A program made the translations under genes and the position numbers. Of a stretch of DNA of 64,000 bases, positions 48,633-57,149 are shown in pieces (positions within the stretch are counted from its first letter, which is position 1; every line of letters begins with the position of its first letter). Source of the stretch: [Bacillus] selenitireducens MLS10 (GTDB lineage Bacteria > Bacillota > Bacilli > Bacillales > Salisediminibacteriaceae); assembly GCF_000093085.1 (NCBI RefSeq), contig NC_014219.1:620001-684000 (forward strand), read 5' to 3'. The notes under the pieces are model-generated. The model was not told where the DNA came from. It was given only the letters and a program-made list of their open reading frames with translations, and searched no databases.

Positions 48633-50057
48633 ATGACTGAAACAAATGATTTCCGAATTGAGAAGGATTTTCTTGGTGAAATGAAGATCAGCAACCAACA
48701 CTATTACGGCATACAGACACTGCGGGCAGTCGAGAATTTTCCAATTACCGGGCAGTCCATTGATGAGGAACTGATCCGCGGTATGGGCCTTGTCAAAGCT
48801 GCCGCTGCAAGAGCGAACTGCAAAGTGGGACAGCTGCCTGCCCGATTGGCTGATGCGATTGAGAAAGCGTCGTTTGAAGTGGCGGATGGCAGGTGGAATG
48901 AGGAATTTATCGTGGATCCGATCCAGGGAGGAGCGGGCACGTCCGTCAATATGAACGCAAACGAAGTAATTGCAAACCGTGCCCTTGAGATCCTCGGGCA
49001 TGAGAAAGGCGATTTCATGGTACTGAGTGCTAATTCTCACGTGAATATGTCACAGTCGACGAATGATGCATTTCCGACGGCCTTTAAACTTGCTTTGCTT
49101 TCACGGCTGAATCAGCTGTTGCCGGCAATGGAATCCCTTCATGCATCGTTCCTTGAGAAAGCCTCCGAATTTGAACATTGCCTGAAGATGGGGCGCACGC
49201 ATCTTCAGGATGCAGTGCCGATCCGTCTCGGGCAGGAGTTCGGTGCCTATGCGGCCGTTATTGAGCGGAATTTGAATCATATCAGGCAGATCAGAGGGAC
49301 CCTGTATGAAACGAACATGGGAGCGACGGCTGTCGGAACAGGATTGAATGCGGATCCTGAATACATTCGAACAGTCATCGAAGAGCTCGCAGCCATGTCG
49401 GGTTTTCCGCTCACGACATCTCCGAATCTCGTTGACGGCACACAGAACACCGATGTGTATGTCACGGTATCCGGCGCTTTGAAAACCACGATGGCAAGTC
49501 TTTCGAAAATCGCAAACGACTTGAGGCTTATGGCATCGGGACCGAGAACGGGTCTGAACGAAATTCTGCTTCCGCCACGGCAGCCGGGGTCATCGATCAT
49601 GCCTGGGAAGGTCAATCCGGTGATGGCAGAGGTCGTTAACCAGGTGGCATTCAAAGTGATCGGGAACGACGTGACCGTCACCCTTGCGTCTGAAGCGGGC
49701 CAATTCGAGCTGAATGTCATGGAGCCGGTCCTTGTATCGAGTTTGCTTGATTCCATTCGCATGATGACGAACGTCATGGATGTCTTTGACCGCCACTGTA
49801 TTCAGGGTATTCAGGCACATACTGAACGCATGGCCCAGTATGTGGATCAGAGCGTGGGTGTCATCACGGCGATCAATCCGCATATCGGCTATGAACCGGC
49901 TGCGTCCATCGCAAAAGAAGCCATTTCCTCTGGACGTCCTGTACGGGATATTTGCCTCGAACGCGGTGTCCTGACAGAACTCGAGTTAAAGGAAATTCTG
50001 GATCCTTATGAAATGACGAAACCGGGAATATCCGGGAAGGCATTGATTGAACAATAA
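48633..50057 (+). CDS. aspA: Aspartate ammonia-lyase (aspartase)
   Basis: A protein of 474 residues of the fumarase/aspartase superfamily. The signature GSSIMPGKVNPVMAEVV is present, as are NSHVNMSQSTNDAFPTA and GRTHLQDAVPIRLGQEF. NQHYYGIQTLRAVENFPITG near the N-terminus is typical of AspA rather than fumarase. It converts aspartate to fumarate and ammonia. The frame opens 30 codons upstream, inside the preceding hairpin, but family alignment places the start at ATG 48633; GGAG is 13 bases away, a weak site. Its stop is 18 bases before the succinate dehydrogenase genes. Confidence 0.93.
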   Translation: MTETNDFRIEKDFLGEMKISNQHYYGIQTLRAVENFPITGQSIDEELIRGMGLVKAAAARANCKVGQLPARLADAIEKASFEVADGRWNEEFIVDPIQGGAGTSVNMNANEVIANRALEILGHEKGDFMVLSANSHVNMSQSTNDAFPTAFKLALLSRLNQLLPAMESLHASFLEKASEFEHCLKMGRTHLQDAVPIRLGQEFGAYAAVIERNLNHIRQIRGTLYETNMGATAVGTGLNADPEYIRTVIEELAAMSGFPLTTSPNLVDGTQNTDVYVTVSGALKTTMASLSKIANDLRLMASGPRTGLNEILLPPRQPGSSIMPGKVNPVMAEVVNQVAFKVIGNDVTVTLASEAGQFELNVMEPVLVSSLLDSIRMMTNVMDVFDRHCIQGIQAHTERMAQYVDQSVGVITAINPHIGYEPAASIAKEAISSGRPVRDICLERGVLTELELKEILDPYEMTKPGISGKALIEQ

Positions 50058-50075
50058 AGACAGGGAGTGAAGACT

Positions 50076-50684
50076 GTGAATCAGGATCGGACATTTTTTT
50101 GGAGAAAGCTGCATTCGATTTCCGGACTGTTGCCGATTGGTGTGTTTCTTTTCGTCCATTTCGGCATCAACTATGCGGCTTTCTACGGTGAAGAAGCGTA
50201 TAATACGGCAGCTTCGATGATGGGGAATCTGCCTTTCAGGTATGCCATGGAGGTCTTTATCATTTTCATTCCCCTGTTGTTTCACGGGATTTACGGCATC
50301 GTGATTGCAAGAGAGGCGAAGCAGAACATCCGGGCATACCGCTACGAGAAGAACTGGTATTTTTACTTCCAGCGCATCTCCGGGATCGGCGTATTTTTGT
50401 TTTTAATCTGGCATGTTGGAACAACGAGGGTTCCGGCAGCCTTTGGTGCAGAAGTCAATTTTGATATGGTCTCAAATCTGGTTGCAAATCCTGTCTATTT
50501 ACTGTTCTATATCGCAGGGATTTTAATGACGACGTATCATTTCAGCAACGGGGTCAGAACGATGCTCATTACATGGGGCATCACAGTCAATCAGAAAAGT
50601 CAGTTCTTCGGTAAAATCGTGGGCGTCATTCTGTTTGTCGCGCTCTCTGGGATCGGACTGACGGCAATCTTTGCATTCGTATAA
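50076..50684 (+). CDS. sdhC: Succinate dehydrogenase/fumarate reductase cytochrome b subunit
   Basis: A membrane protein of 202 residues with five helices. His28, His70, His113 and His155 fall at exactly the positions of the four haem ligands in B. subtilis SdhC. This supports a di-haem type B anchor and the start at GTG 50076 (GGGAGTGA six bases upstream). The anchor exchanges electrons with menaquinone across the membrane. It follows aspA by 18 bases, an arrangement that hands aspartase-made fumarate to this complex. Confidence 0.93.
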   Translation: MNQDRTFFWRKLHSISGLLPIGVFLFVHFGINYAAFYGEEAYNTAASMMGNLPFRYAMEVFIIFIPLLFHGIYGIVIAREAKQNIRAYRYEKNWYFYFQRISGIGVFLFLIWHVGTTRVPAAFGAEVNFDMVSNLVANPVYLLFYIAGILMTTYHFSNGVRTMLITWGITVNQKSQFFGKIVGVILFVALSGIGLTAIFAFV

Positions 50685-50705
50685 TCAGGCAGGAGGAATG
50701 ACGAA

Positions 50706-52475
50706 ATGAGCAGACAGAAAATAGTCGTTGTCGGCGGGGGACTTGCCGGACTGATGGCAACGTTGAAAATTATTGAAATGGGTATGGATGTGGATCTTTT
50801 ATCGATCGTGAAGGTCAAGCGCTCTCACTCTGTGTGCGCACAGGGCGGTATAAACGGGGCCTGTAACATGAAAGGCGAGGATGACTCTCCCTGGGAACAC
50901 TTTGATGATACGCTGTACGGCGGAGATTTCCTGGCCAATCAGTCTCAGGTCTGGGGCATGTGTCAGAAAGCGCCGGAAATCATTTATCTGTTTGACCGGA
51001 TGGGTGTGATGTTTAACCGGACGCCTGAAGGACGAATCGATTTCAGGCGGTTTGGTGGCACCCAGCACAGAAGAACGGCCTTTGCCGGGGCAACAACGGG
51101 TCAACAGCTCCTTTACGCCCTCGATGAACAGGTGAGAAAGTATGAGTCTGAAGGCAGAGTCCGTAAATTTGAAGGCTGGGATTTTGTTTCAGCCATTCTA
51201 GATGATCAGGGTGTCTGCCGCGGTGTGACGGCGCAGGAGATGATCTCAATGGAGATCCGCACATTCAAAGGTGAGGCGGTCATTATGGCGACAGGCGGTC
51301 CCGGCATGATTTTCGGACGTTCAACGAATTCCCTGATCAACACCGGATCCGCTGCAGGAAAGTTGTACCGGCAGGGAGCAATCTATGCGAACGGGGAGTT
51401 TATTCAGATTCATCCGACGGCAATTCCGGGAGATGACAAACTGCGGCTCATGAGTGAATCAGCCAGAGGAGAAGGAGCCCGTGTCTGGACATACAAAGAC
51501 GGCAAACCGTGGTACTTCCTCGAAGAGAAATACCCTGCATACGGAAACCTTGTTCCGAGGGATATTGCCACAAGAGAAATATTTGACGTGTGCGTCAACC
51601 AGAAGCTCGGGATTGAAGGAGAGAACATGGTGTACCTTGACGTTTCGCACATTGATGCAGAAAAACTGAACGTGAGACTCGGGGGCATTCTTGAGATATA
51701 CGAGAAATTCATGGGTGACGATCCGAGAAAACTCCCGATGAAAATCTTCCCGGGCGTCCACTATTCCATGGGTGGACTGTGGGTGGATGACCGTCAGGAG
51801 ACGAATATTCCTGGCCTGTTTGCAGCAGGTGAATGCGATTATTCGCAGCATGGCGCAAACCGGTTGGGGGCGAATTCGCTTTTGTCAGCCGTGTATGGGG
51901 GAATGGTTGCCGGACCGAACGCTGTGGATTATGTCCGGAACAGCGAGACGTCCACTGATGCGGTTCGGGAATCGGTATTTACGCATCAGCTGCAGGCGGA
52001 TGAACAGGAGATCACGGACATTCTGTCGATGAACGGTTCCGAGAATCCTTATCAGCTTCATCATGAAATGGGTGAACTGATGACGGAGAATGTGACGGTT
52101 GTCAGAGAGAACAAAAAGCTGCTTGAAACAGACGGGGAACTGTCTGAGATGATGGCGCGTTATGAACAGCTGAATGTTCAGGATACGATTAAATATCACA
52201 ACCATTCGGTTTCATTTATCAGGGGCATGCGGGGTATGATGGATCTTGCGAAGGTCATTACGCAAGGGGCATACCGAAGAGATGAGAGTCGCGGGGCTCA
52301 CTTCAAGCCGGAACACCCTGAACGCAACGACGAAACATGGCTGAAGACAACGATGGCAACGTTTAATCAGGAAACCAGAGAGCCGTCATTCAGCTATGCG
52401 GAAGTGGATACATCCCTGATTACACCGAGAAAACGGGATTATTCAAAGAGTAAGAAGGCAGGTGTGAACGCATGA
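50706..52475 (+). CDS. sdhA: Succinate dehydrogenase/fumarate reductase flavoprotein subunit
   Basis: A protein of 589 residues. FAD binds at VVVGGGLAGLMATLKI, and covalent flavin attachment is by the His in RSHSVCAQGGING. The active site includes IQIHPTAIPGDDKLRLMSESARGEGA and AAGECDYSQHGANRLGANSLL. The length is close to the 586 residues of B. subtilis SdhA. It can oxidise succinate or reduce fumarate; the direction cannot be read from sequence. AGGAGGAATG precedes ATG 50706, and it overlaps sdhB by four bases. Confidence 0.93.
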   Translation: MSRQKIVVVGGGLAGLMATLKIIEMGMDVDLLSIVKVKRSHSVCAQGGINGACNMKGEDDSPWEHFDDTLYGGDFLANQSQVWGMCQKAPEIIYLFDRMGVMFNRTPEGRIDFRRFGGTQHRRTAFAGATTGQQLLYALDEQVRKYESEGRVRKFEGWDFVSAILDDQGVCRGVTAQEMISMEIRTFKGEAVIMATGGPGMIFGRSTNSLINTGSAAGKLYRQGAIYANGEFIQIHPTAIPGDDKLRLMSESARGEGARVWTYKDGKPWYFLEEKYPAYGNLVPRDIATREIFDVCVNQKLGIEGENMVYLDVSHIDAEKLNVRLGGILEIYEKFMGDDPRKLPMKIFPGVHYSMGGLWVDDRQETNIPGLFAAGECDYSQHGANRLGANSLLSAVYGGMVAGPNAVDYVRNSETSTDAVRESVFTHQLQADEQEITDILSMNGSENPYQLHHEMGELMTENVTVVRENKKLLETDGELSEMMARYEQLNVQDTIKYHNHSVSFIRGMRGMMDLAKVITQGAYRRDESRGAHFKPEHPERNDETWLKTTMATFNQETREPSFSYAEVDTSLITPRKRDYSKSKKAGVNA

Positions 52476-53221
52476 CGGCAAAAACAGTACACGTAGTCAT
52501 TACACGGCAGGATGGCCCTTTTTCAGAGCCCTATGAGGAAGCATTTCGTGTCCCGTGGCGTCCGAGTATGAATGTGATATCCGCGTTAATGGAGATCAGA
52601 CGAAACCCGGTGAATCAGGATGGGGTGGAGACGACGCCGGTTCAGTGGGAATCCGTCTGTCTTGAAGAAGTCTGCGGGGCATGCTCGATGCTCGTTAATG
52701 GGAAGCCGCGTCAGGCATGCTCAACACTGATCGACTCGCTGGAACAGCCGGTCAGGCTTGCCCCTTTAAAGACGTTTCCATGTGAACGCGACTTAATGGT
52801 TGACAGGCAAAGGATGTTTGATGCCCTTCAGAAGGTGAAAGCGTGGATTGAAATTGACGGCACGTACGATATGGGAGAAGGTCCGAGAATGCCTGAATCA
52901 GAGCGGCGCTGGGCCTACGAGCTGAGTAAGTGCATGACGTGCGGTCTCTGTTTTGAGGCATGCCCAAATGTTCATGACCGTTCCACCTTTATCGGACCGG
53001 CGCCTCTTTCACAGGTGAGGCTCTTTAATACGCACCCGACAGGCAGTATGCAGGCCAATGAACGTCTTGAGGCGATCATGACTGAGGGAGGACTGACGTC
53101 TTGCGGGAACGCGGCGAACTGTGCCGAGGTCTGCCCGAAAGAGATCCCGCTGACCCATTCCATTGCTCAACTGAACAAAAAGGCAACCGTCTATTCATTT
53201 AAACGTTTCTTTTTCCAATAA
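52472..53221 (+). CDS. sdhB: Succinate dehydrogenase/fumarate reductase iron-sulfur subunit
   Basis: A protein of 249 residues. The [2Fe-2S] cluster is bound by CLEEVCGACSMLVNGKPRQAC. The [4Fe-4S] and [3Fe-4S] clusters are bound by CMTCGLCFEACP and CGNAANCAEVCPKEIP. It links the flavoprotein to the di-haem anchor. ATG 52472 overlaps the sdhA stop. A strong terminator closes the aspA-sdhCAB run. Confidence 0.93.
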   Translation: MTAKTVHVVITRQDGPFSEPYEEAFRVPWRPSMNVISALMEIRRNPVNQDGVETTPVQWESVCLEEVCGACSMLVNGKPRQACSTLIDSLEQPVRLAPLKTFPCERDLMVDRQRMFDALQKVKAWIEIDGTYDMGEGPRMPESERRWAYELSKCMTCGLCFEACPNVHDRSTFIGPAPLSQVRLFNTHPTGSMQANERLEAIMTEGGLTSCGNAANCAEVCPKEIPLTHSIAQLNKKATVYSFKRFFFQ

Positions 53222-53260
53222 CCCTGTGATTCAGTTGCAGGAACGGAGATGAATCGAAAG

Positions 53261-53303
53261 AGGGTCTGATCCCGGCATAATGCGCCGGATCAGACCTTTT
53301 TGT
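53261..53303 (+). terminator. Terminator of the sdhCAB run
   Basis: AGGGTCTGATCC and GGATCAGACCTTTTT form an 11-bp stem around a 14-base loop with a T-run, 40 bases after the sdhB stop. Confidence 0.85.
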
Positions 53304-53340
53304 GTAAACGTTCACAAAAAAGACATGGTAAACGCATTTT

Positions 53341-53371
53341 ATATTGTGTACAATATAATTGTGGACAATAT
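53341..53371. promoter_or_regulatory. Two palindromic operator candidates upstream of the MarR gene
   Basis: ATATTGT-GT-ACAATAT at 53341-53356 and ATTGT-GG-ACAAT at 53359-53369 share a core, with centres 15 bases apart. They end 20 bases before the MarR-family start and resemble the TACAATT/AATTGTA sites of OhrR-type proteins. Autoregulation is inferred. Confidence 0.5.
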
Positions 53372-53390
53372 AAAAAGGGGGGGAATCATC

Positions 53391-53855
53391 ATGAGCATCA
53401 GTGACAAACAGTTAGTTTTGGAAGAGCAGCTCAGCTTTATTCTGTATCTTTGTTCGAAAGAAACGATCAAACGGTATAAATCCTATCTGGATCCGCTGGG
53501 AATCACCTACACACAGTATCTCGCCCTTCTTGTGCTTTGGAATGAAAATGGCGTCACCGTGAACGAACTGAGTCGAAAACTGTACTTGGATTCGGGGACA
53601 CTGACGCCCTTAATGAAAAAACTTCAGACAAAAGAACTCGTTGAAAGACTCCGGGATCCTGAGGATGAGCGAGTGGTTCGTCTGTTTCTGACAGAGAAAG
53701 GGCAGCAATTGAAAGAACAGGTGCGGCATATACCCGGTGAGATTCTTGACAGTACCGGCGTACCCGCAGAAGAAGCTTCAGAGATCTTGGAGACGCTGAA
53801 ATCGGTGCTCGAAAGAACGACCAATACCAGCTTTGGAACAGATGAAACAAAGTGA
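53391..53855 (+). CDS. MarR-family regulator, OhrR-like without the usual sensing Cys
   Basis: A protein of 154 residues with the MarR winged helix (TVNELSRKLYLDSGTLTPLMKKLQTKELVERLRDPEDERV). The opening EEQLSFILYLCSKETIKRYKSYLDPLGITYTQYLALLVLW aligns with OhrR, but the peroxide-sensing Cys is replaced by Ser15, and a Cys stands six residues later at 21. It may sense another signal. The frame opens at 53280, but AAAAGGGGGGGAATC gives ATG 53391. Two palindromes lie in its promoter. Confidence 0.85.
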   Translation: MSISDKQLVLEEQLSFILYLCSKETIKRYKSYLDPLGITYTQYLALLVLWNENGVTVNELSRKLYLDSGTLTPLMKKLQTKELVERLRDPEDERVVRLFLTEKGQQLKEQVRHIPGEILDSTGVPAEEASEILETLKSVLERTTNTSFGTDETK

Positions 53856-54008
53856 GCTGAAGTAACACCAAATCAGTCCTTCCGTGGTTCAATCATATAG
53901 AGGCGTCACAACTGAATAAAAGGAGGGTCGTGCAAGCAGTCCAAGGGAGGAACATCATTAAATGAGAAGCCCGGTATGGCTATATACGGGCGAAAGGGGA
54001 CGGTACAC

Positions 54009-54983
54009 ATGTTTTTCTTCGAAGCAATTCCCTGGTATAACGCGGTTATGTGGTTTGTGGTGTTTTTTGCGCTAATTGGATTGAATGAACTTGCACGGGC
54101 CAGTAAATGGGCAAGTATTGGCCTGTTCATTGCTTTGCCGCTGTTGTTGACGCCTTATTGGCTATGGATGGGGGATACGGGTGTTACCTCCTGGTTTACA
54201 TGGGTCAAAGTATATTCGGCCCTCGCAGGAAGTATTATCTACATGGTGATCCGATTTACCGATTATCACAAGAAGCATCCGTGGTATCTCGTGCTTGTTC
54301 CTGCAATTCTTGCCATTAACATTTTTGAAGCGGTGATACGGGAATTTCAGGTAGGGATCGCAGGATTTGATGGTATGGTCGACGGCATGATGTATATTTC
54401 CGGCGGATGGAACTATGTAAATGGTGTTGCCGGCATTTTGAACCTGCTGCTGATCTGCGGCTGGGTGGGGATCTTTGCGACCCAGGGAAAAAAGAAAGAT
54501 ATGGTTTGGCCCGATCAGACGAGACTCTGGATTATTGCATACGGGGTTTGGAATATTGCCTATGTGTATGCTTGTGCACCGGGAAATGCATTTTATTCCG
54601 GTGTGGCACTGAATATTGCAGCAACGGTCCCGGCGTTGTTGTGGGCAAAAGGTACCTGGATGCAAAACCGGGCCCAGACATTGTCGTTCTGGATGATGTG
54701 GGTGATGACATTCCCTTATTTCTTTGCCATTGGCAGCACCTTCAACGTCAGTGTCAGTTATAATCCTGCAGCAAACTGGACACTGGCGCTTCTCAGTCTT
54801 ACGTTAAACGTCGTTTTGGCAGTATGGCAGATTGCGCGTATTGTAAAACGCCGGAAACATCCGTTGAAAGACGAGCTGTGGACGGATACGCAGGAGTATC
54901 AGGAAATCAAAGCACGTGAAAACGAAGGAACAAAAATTTCAGATAACCATATTCAGAATGTTCCTAAACGAAAAGCAGAATAG
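54009..54983 (+). CDS. DUF5692-like multi-pass membrane protein
   Basis: A protein of 324 residues with about nine membrane helices and a basic, polar C-terminal tail. MFFFEAIPWYNAVMWFVVFFALIGLNELAR and WNIAYVYACAPGNAFYSGVALNIAATVPAL resemble the DUF5692 family as I remember it; no function is known to me. ATG 54009 follows GAAAGGGGACGG. Two short frames with strong ribosome sites precede it in the leader (53930-54075). It follows the MarR gene by about 150 bases and has its own terminator. Confidence 0.7.
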   Translation: MFFFEAIPWYNAVMWFVVFFALIGLNELARASKWASIGLFIALPLLLTPYWLWMGDTGVTSWFTWVKVYSALAGSIIYMVIRFTDYHKKHPWYLVLVPAILAINIFEAVIREFQVGIAGFDGMVDGMMYISGGWNYVNGVAGILNLLLICGWVGIFATQGKKKDMVWPDQTRLWIIAYGVWNIAYVYACAPGNAFYSGVALNIAATVPALLWAKGTWMQNRAQTLSFWMMWVMTFPYFFAIGSTFNVSVSYNPAANWTLALLSLTLNVVLAVWQIARIVKRRKHPLKDELWTDTQEYQEIKARENEGTKISDNHIQNVPKRKAE

Positions 54984-54994
54984 ATCATAAAATG

Positions 54995-55028
54995 AAGGAA
55001 CCGGCTTTCTCTAAGTCGGTTCTTTTTA
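54995..55028 (+). terminator. Terminator of the DUF5692-like gene
   Basis: AAGGAACCGGCTT pairs with AAGTCGGTTCTT around a 5-base loop and is followed by TTTTAGTTTT. It starts about 12 bases after the stop. Confidence 0.75.
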
Positions 55029-55143
55029 GTTTTCAACGTCTTTTAACAATTTTGTATCGATGATAAAAAAATCACACGACTTTTGTCTGGATATGCTAAA
55101 CTGATCATAAATATGGGTGTACAGTCAGAATGAGGTGCAAACG

Positions 55144-56772
55144 ATGGAGAAATACAGACAATTACTGAAAGATTCAATTACGGATCAGCTGAATGAATGG
55201 AACGCGAGGGAATCTGTCGCGGAAGGGGACGTTTTTCTTTTCTTTCATAAGCTGAAAGGAACAGCGGCAACGGTTGGTTTGACAGACTGGGAGGATCATT
55301 TGCAAGAGGGTCTCTCCACACTCAGCCGCAGTTCTGAAAGATCCTTGTCAGATGAGGAACTCAATCGCTGGCTGGAACCGTTTCGTCAGCTGCAGAGTGG
55401 CTCGGATTCAGAGGAATCGACGCTCACAGATCGCGAAGAGCATGATGACGATTCACTTTTGATTCTCATGATTCAGGAAGAAACACAGATGGCCGAACAG
55501 TCAAGAAAAGAAATCGAATCATACGGAATCCAGGTCATCACCGCTTTTTCTGTCCAAAAGGGGGTTGAACTCCTGTACCGTTTCAGTCCATCGACAATCG
55601 TCGCTGATTTTGAAACGATTGAGCACGAGGGGACAACGGCTTCGAAGCGTCAGCTGTTTGAAAAAGCCTCGCAGGATTTTATTCCGGTCGTGTACCTGAC
55701 GAACCAAAGTGAGGATCGTGATAAAATTAAAGCTTATGAGGAGGGGGCCAGTGATTACCTCGTTCGGCCCGTGGCGATCGATGTGTTCATCGCCATTCTT
55801 GCAAACAGAATGATGTTCAGATCAAGAGTCCAAAAAGCACTGACCCTGGACGAACTGACGGGCGCCTTGAATCGGGGGATGTTAAACAACCGTATCCAGG
55901 ATCTGGTCAGGGGAAATCGCAGGAAAGGGGAGAGCGGGTGGTCCTTTGTCATGCTTGATCTCGATTTCTTTAAACGGGTGAATGATCAATACGGTCATGC
56001 AACCGGAGATGAAGTCTTGCAGGCATTTGTGAAGGTCTGCAAAAAAGAGGCGGAAGGAACCGGAGACGTATTTCGCTATGGCGGGGAAGAATTTTCACTC
56101 TTATTGTTCACGGATGATCGTCAGGCTGTCGAGCGTGTTTTGGATGCGATTCGTGAACGGATGGATGATACTGTTTTCTACAGCGGATCAGATACGTTCC
56201 AGGTGACATTCTCAGCAGGTGTTCATATCAACAGCGGATCAGAGACAGATGCTAAACGAATTATTGAATCGGCTGACGAGGCTCTTTACAGTGCCAAACA
56301 CTTTGGGCGTAATCAGACGGTCTTTTCGGAAGACCTGACGAAAAGACAGGCCCTTGTCAGAACAATCCGGATTTTGTTGGTGGATGACGATCCCTTGATA
56401 CGCAGTCTCGCGGAAGAAGAGCTGTCTGCCATCATGCATATTGATAATCTCCCCGTGACGTTCCAGGCATTTGAAGACGGGCGTTCATTTCGTGACGCTT
56501 CCTGGTATCAGCCGGAAGATTACTTTGTCATCCTTTTGGATGGTTATTTGCCTGACATCGATGGCTTTGATCTGTTGCAGTCTCTGCGTCAGACCTACAA
56601 AACTGAAAATATGGTGATCTCAATGGTCACGGCGCGGAACGCTGATGAAGATGTCATGCACGCCCTTGAGAATGGGGCAGATGACTATATAACGAAACCG
56701 TTCAGCGCGCCACAGCTCGCTGCAAGGGTGAAAAAAATGGCATCACGGGCATTTCAACTTACAGGAAGATAG
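55144..56772 (+). CDS. Hpt-REC-GGDEF-REC signalling protein
   Basis: A protein of 542 residues. An N-terminal Hpt-like helical domain has His35 in FHKLKGTAATVG. A receiver-like domain (about 105-220) lacks the normal acidic Asp pocket. A GGDEF domain has the active-site loop RYGGEEF near 314-318, with LDLDFFKRVNDQYGH. The C-terminal receiver has a full acidic pocket (LLVDDDPL) and Asp near 465 in LLDGYLPDIDG. It probably makes cyclic di-GMP under phosphorelay control. No RxxD inhibitory site was seen ahead of the loop. GAGGTG before ATG 55144 fixes the start. A CheY-like gene and a kinase gene follow closely. Confidence 0.88.
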   Translation: MEKYRQLLKDSITDQLNEWNARESVAEGDVFLFFHKLKGTAATVGLTDWEDHLQEGLSTLSRSSERSLSDEELNRWLEPFRQLQSGSDSEESTLTDREEHDDDSLLILMIQEETQMAEQSRKEIESYGIQVITAFSVQKGVELLYRFSPSTIVADFETIEHEGTTASKRQLFEKASQDFIPVVYLTNQSEDRDKIKAYEEGASDYLVRPVAIDVFIAILANRMMFRSRVQKALTLDELTGALNRGMLNNRIQDLVRGNRRKGESGWSFVMLDLDFFKRVNDQYGHATGDEVLQAFVKVCKKEAEGTGDVFRYGGEEFSLLLFTDDRQAVERVLDAIRERMDDTVFYSGSDTFQVTFSAGVHINSGSETDAKRIIESADEALYSAKHFGRNQTVFSEDLTKRQALVRTIRILLVDDDPLIRSLAEEELSAIMHIDNLPVTFQAFEDGRSFRDASWYQPEDYFVILLDGYLPDIDGFDLLQSLRQTYKTENMVISMVTARNADEDVMHALENGADDYITKPFSAPQLAARVKKMASRAFQLTGR

Positions 56773-56783
56773 GGGACAGAACG

Positions 56784-57149
56784 ATGACAAAACGGATTCT
56801 TGTAGCGGATGATGAACAAGTACTGCAAATGCTGATTGAAGACACGCTGTCAGACGAAGGGTACGATGTGACTGTTGTGGAGAACGGTAAGCGGGCTAAG
56901 GACATGATCCTTGATGACAGTCATCGCTTTGACCTTGTAATTGTGGACTACATGATGCCGGAGCTGACGGGGATGGAAGTAATCATTGCAGTCAAACAGA
57001 CGCTTTCGTCTCCTCCGCCGTTTCTGATGCTTACGGCAAGGTCGCTTGATTCAGATGCATCTGCTTATCTTGATGAAGGGGCAGACGGCTTTATGTCCAA
57101 GCCGTTTAAGCCAAGTGATCTCGTTGAAAAGGTGGCTGATCTGCTGTGA
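56784..57149 (+). CDS. CheY-like single-domain response regulator
   Basis: A protein of 121 residues forming a lone receiver domain: ILVADDEQVL, phosphoacceptor Asp in LVIVDYMMPELTG, and MSKPFKPSDL. With no output domain it should pass phosphate on or act by binding. It lies 11 bases after the GGDEF gene and overlaps the kinase gene by four bases (GTGA). It is the natural go-between for the kinase and the Hpt domain. Confidence 0.9.
   Translation: MTKRILVADDEQVLQMLIEDTLSDEGYDVTVVENGKRAKDMILDDSHRFDLVIVDYMMPELTGMEVIIAVKQTLSSPPPFLMLTARSLDSDASAYLDEGADGFMSKPFKPSDLVEKVADLL

Noticed and set aside
53391-53855. Straight OhrR assignment
   Set aside because: The defining N-terminal Cys is replaced by Ser and no ohr gene is adjacent.
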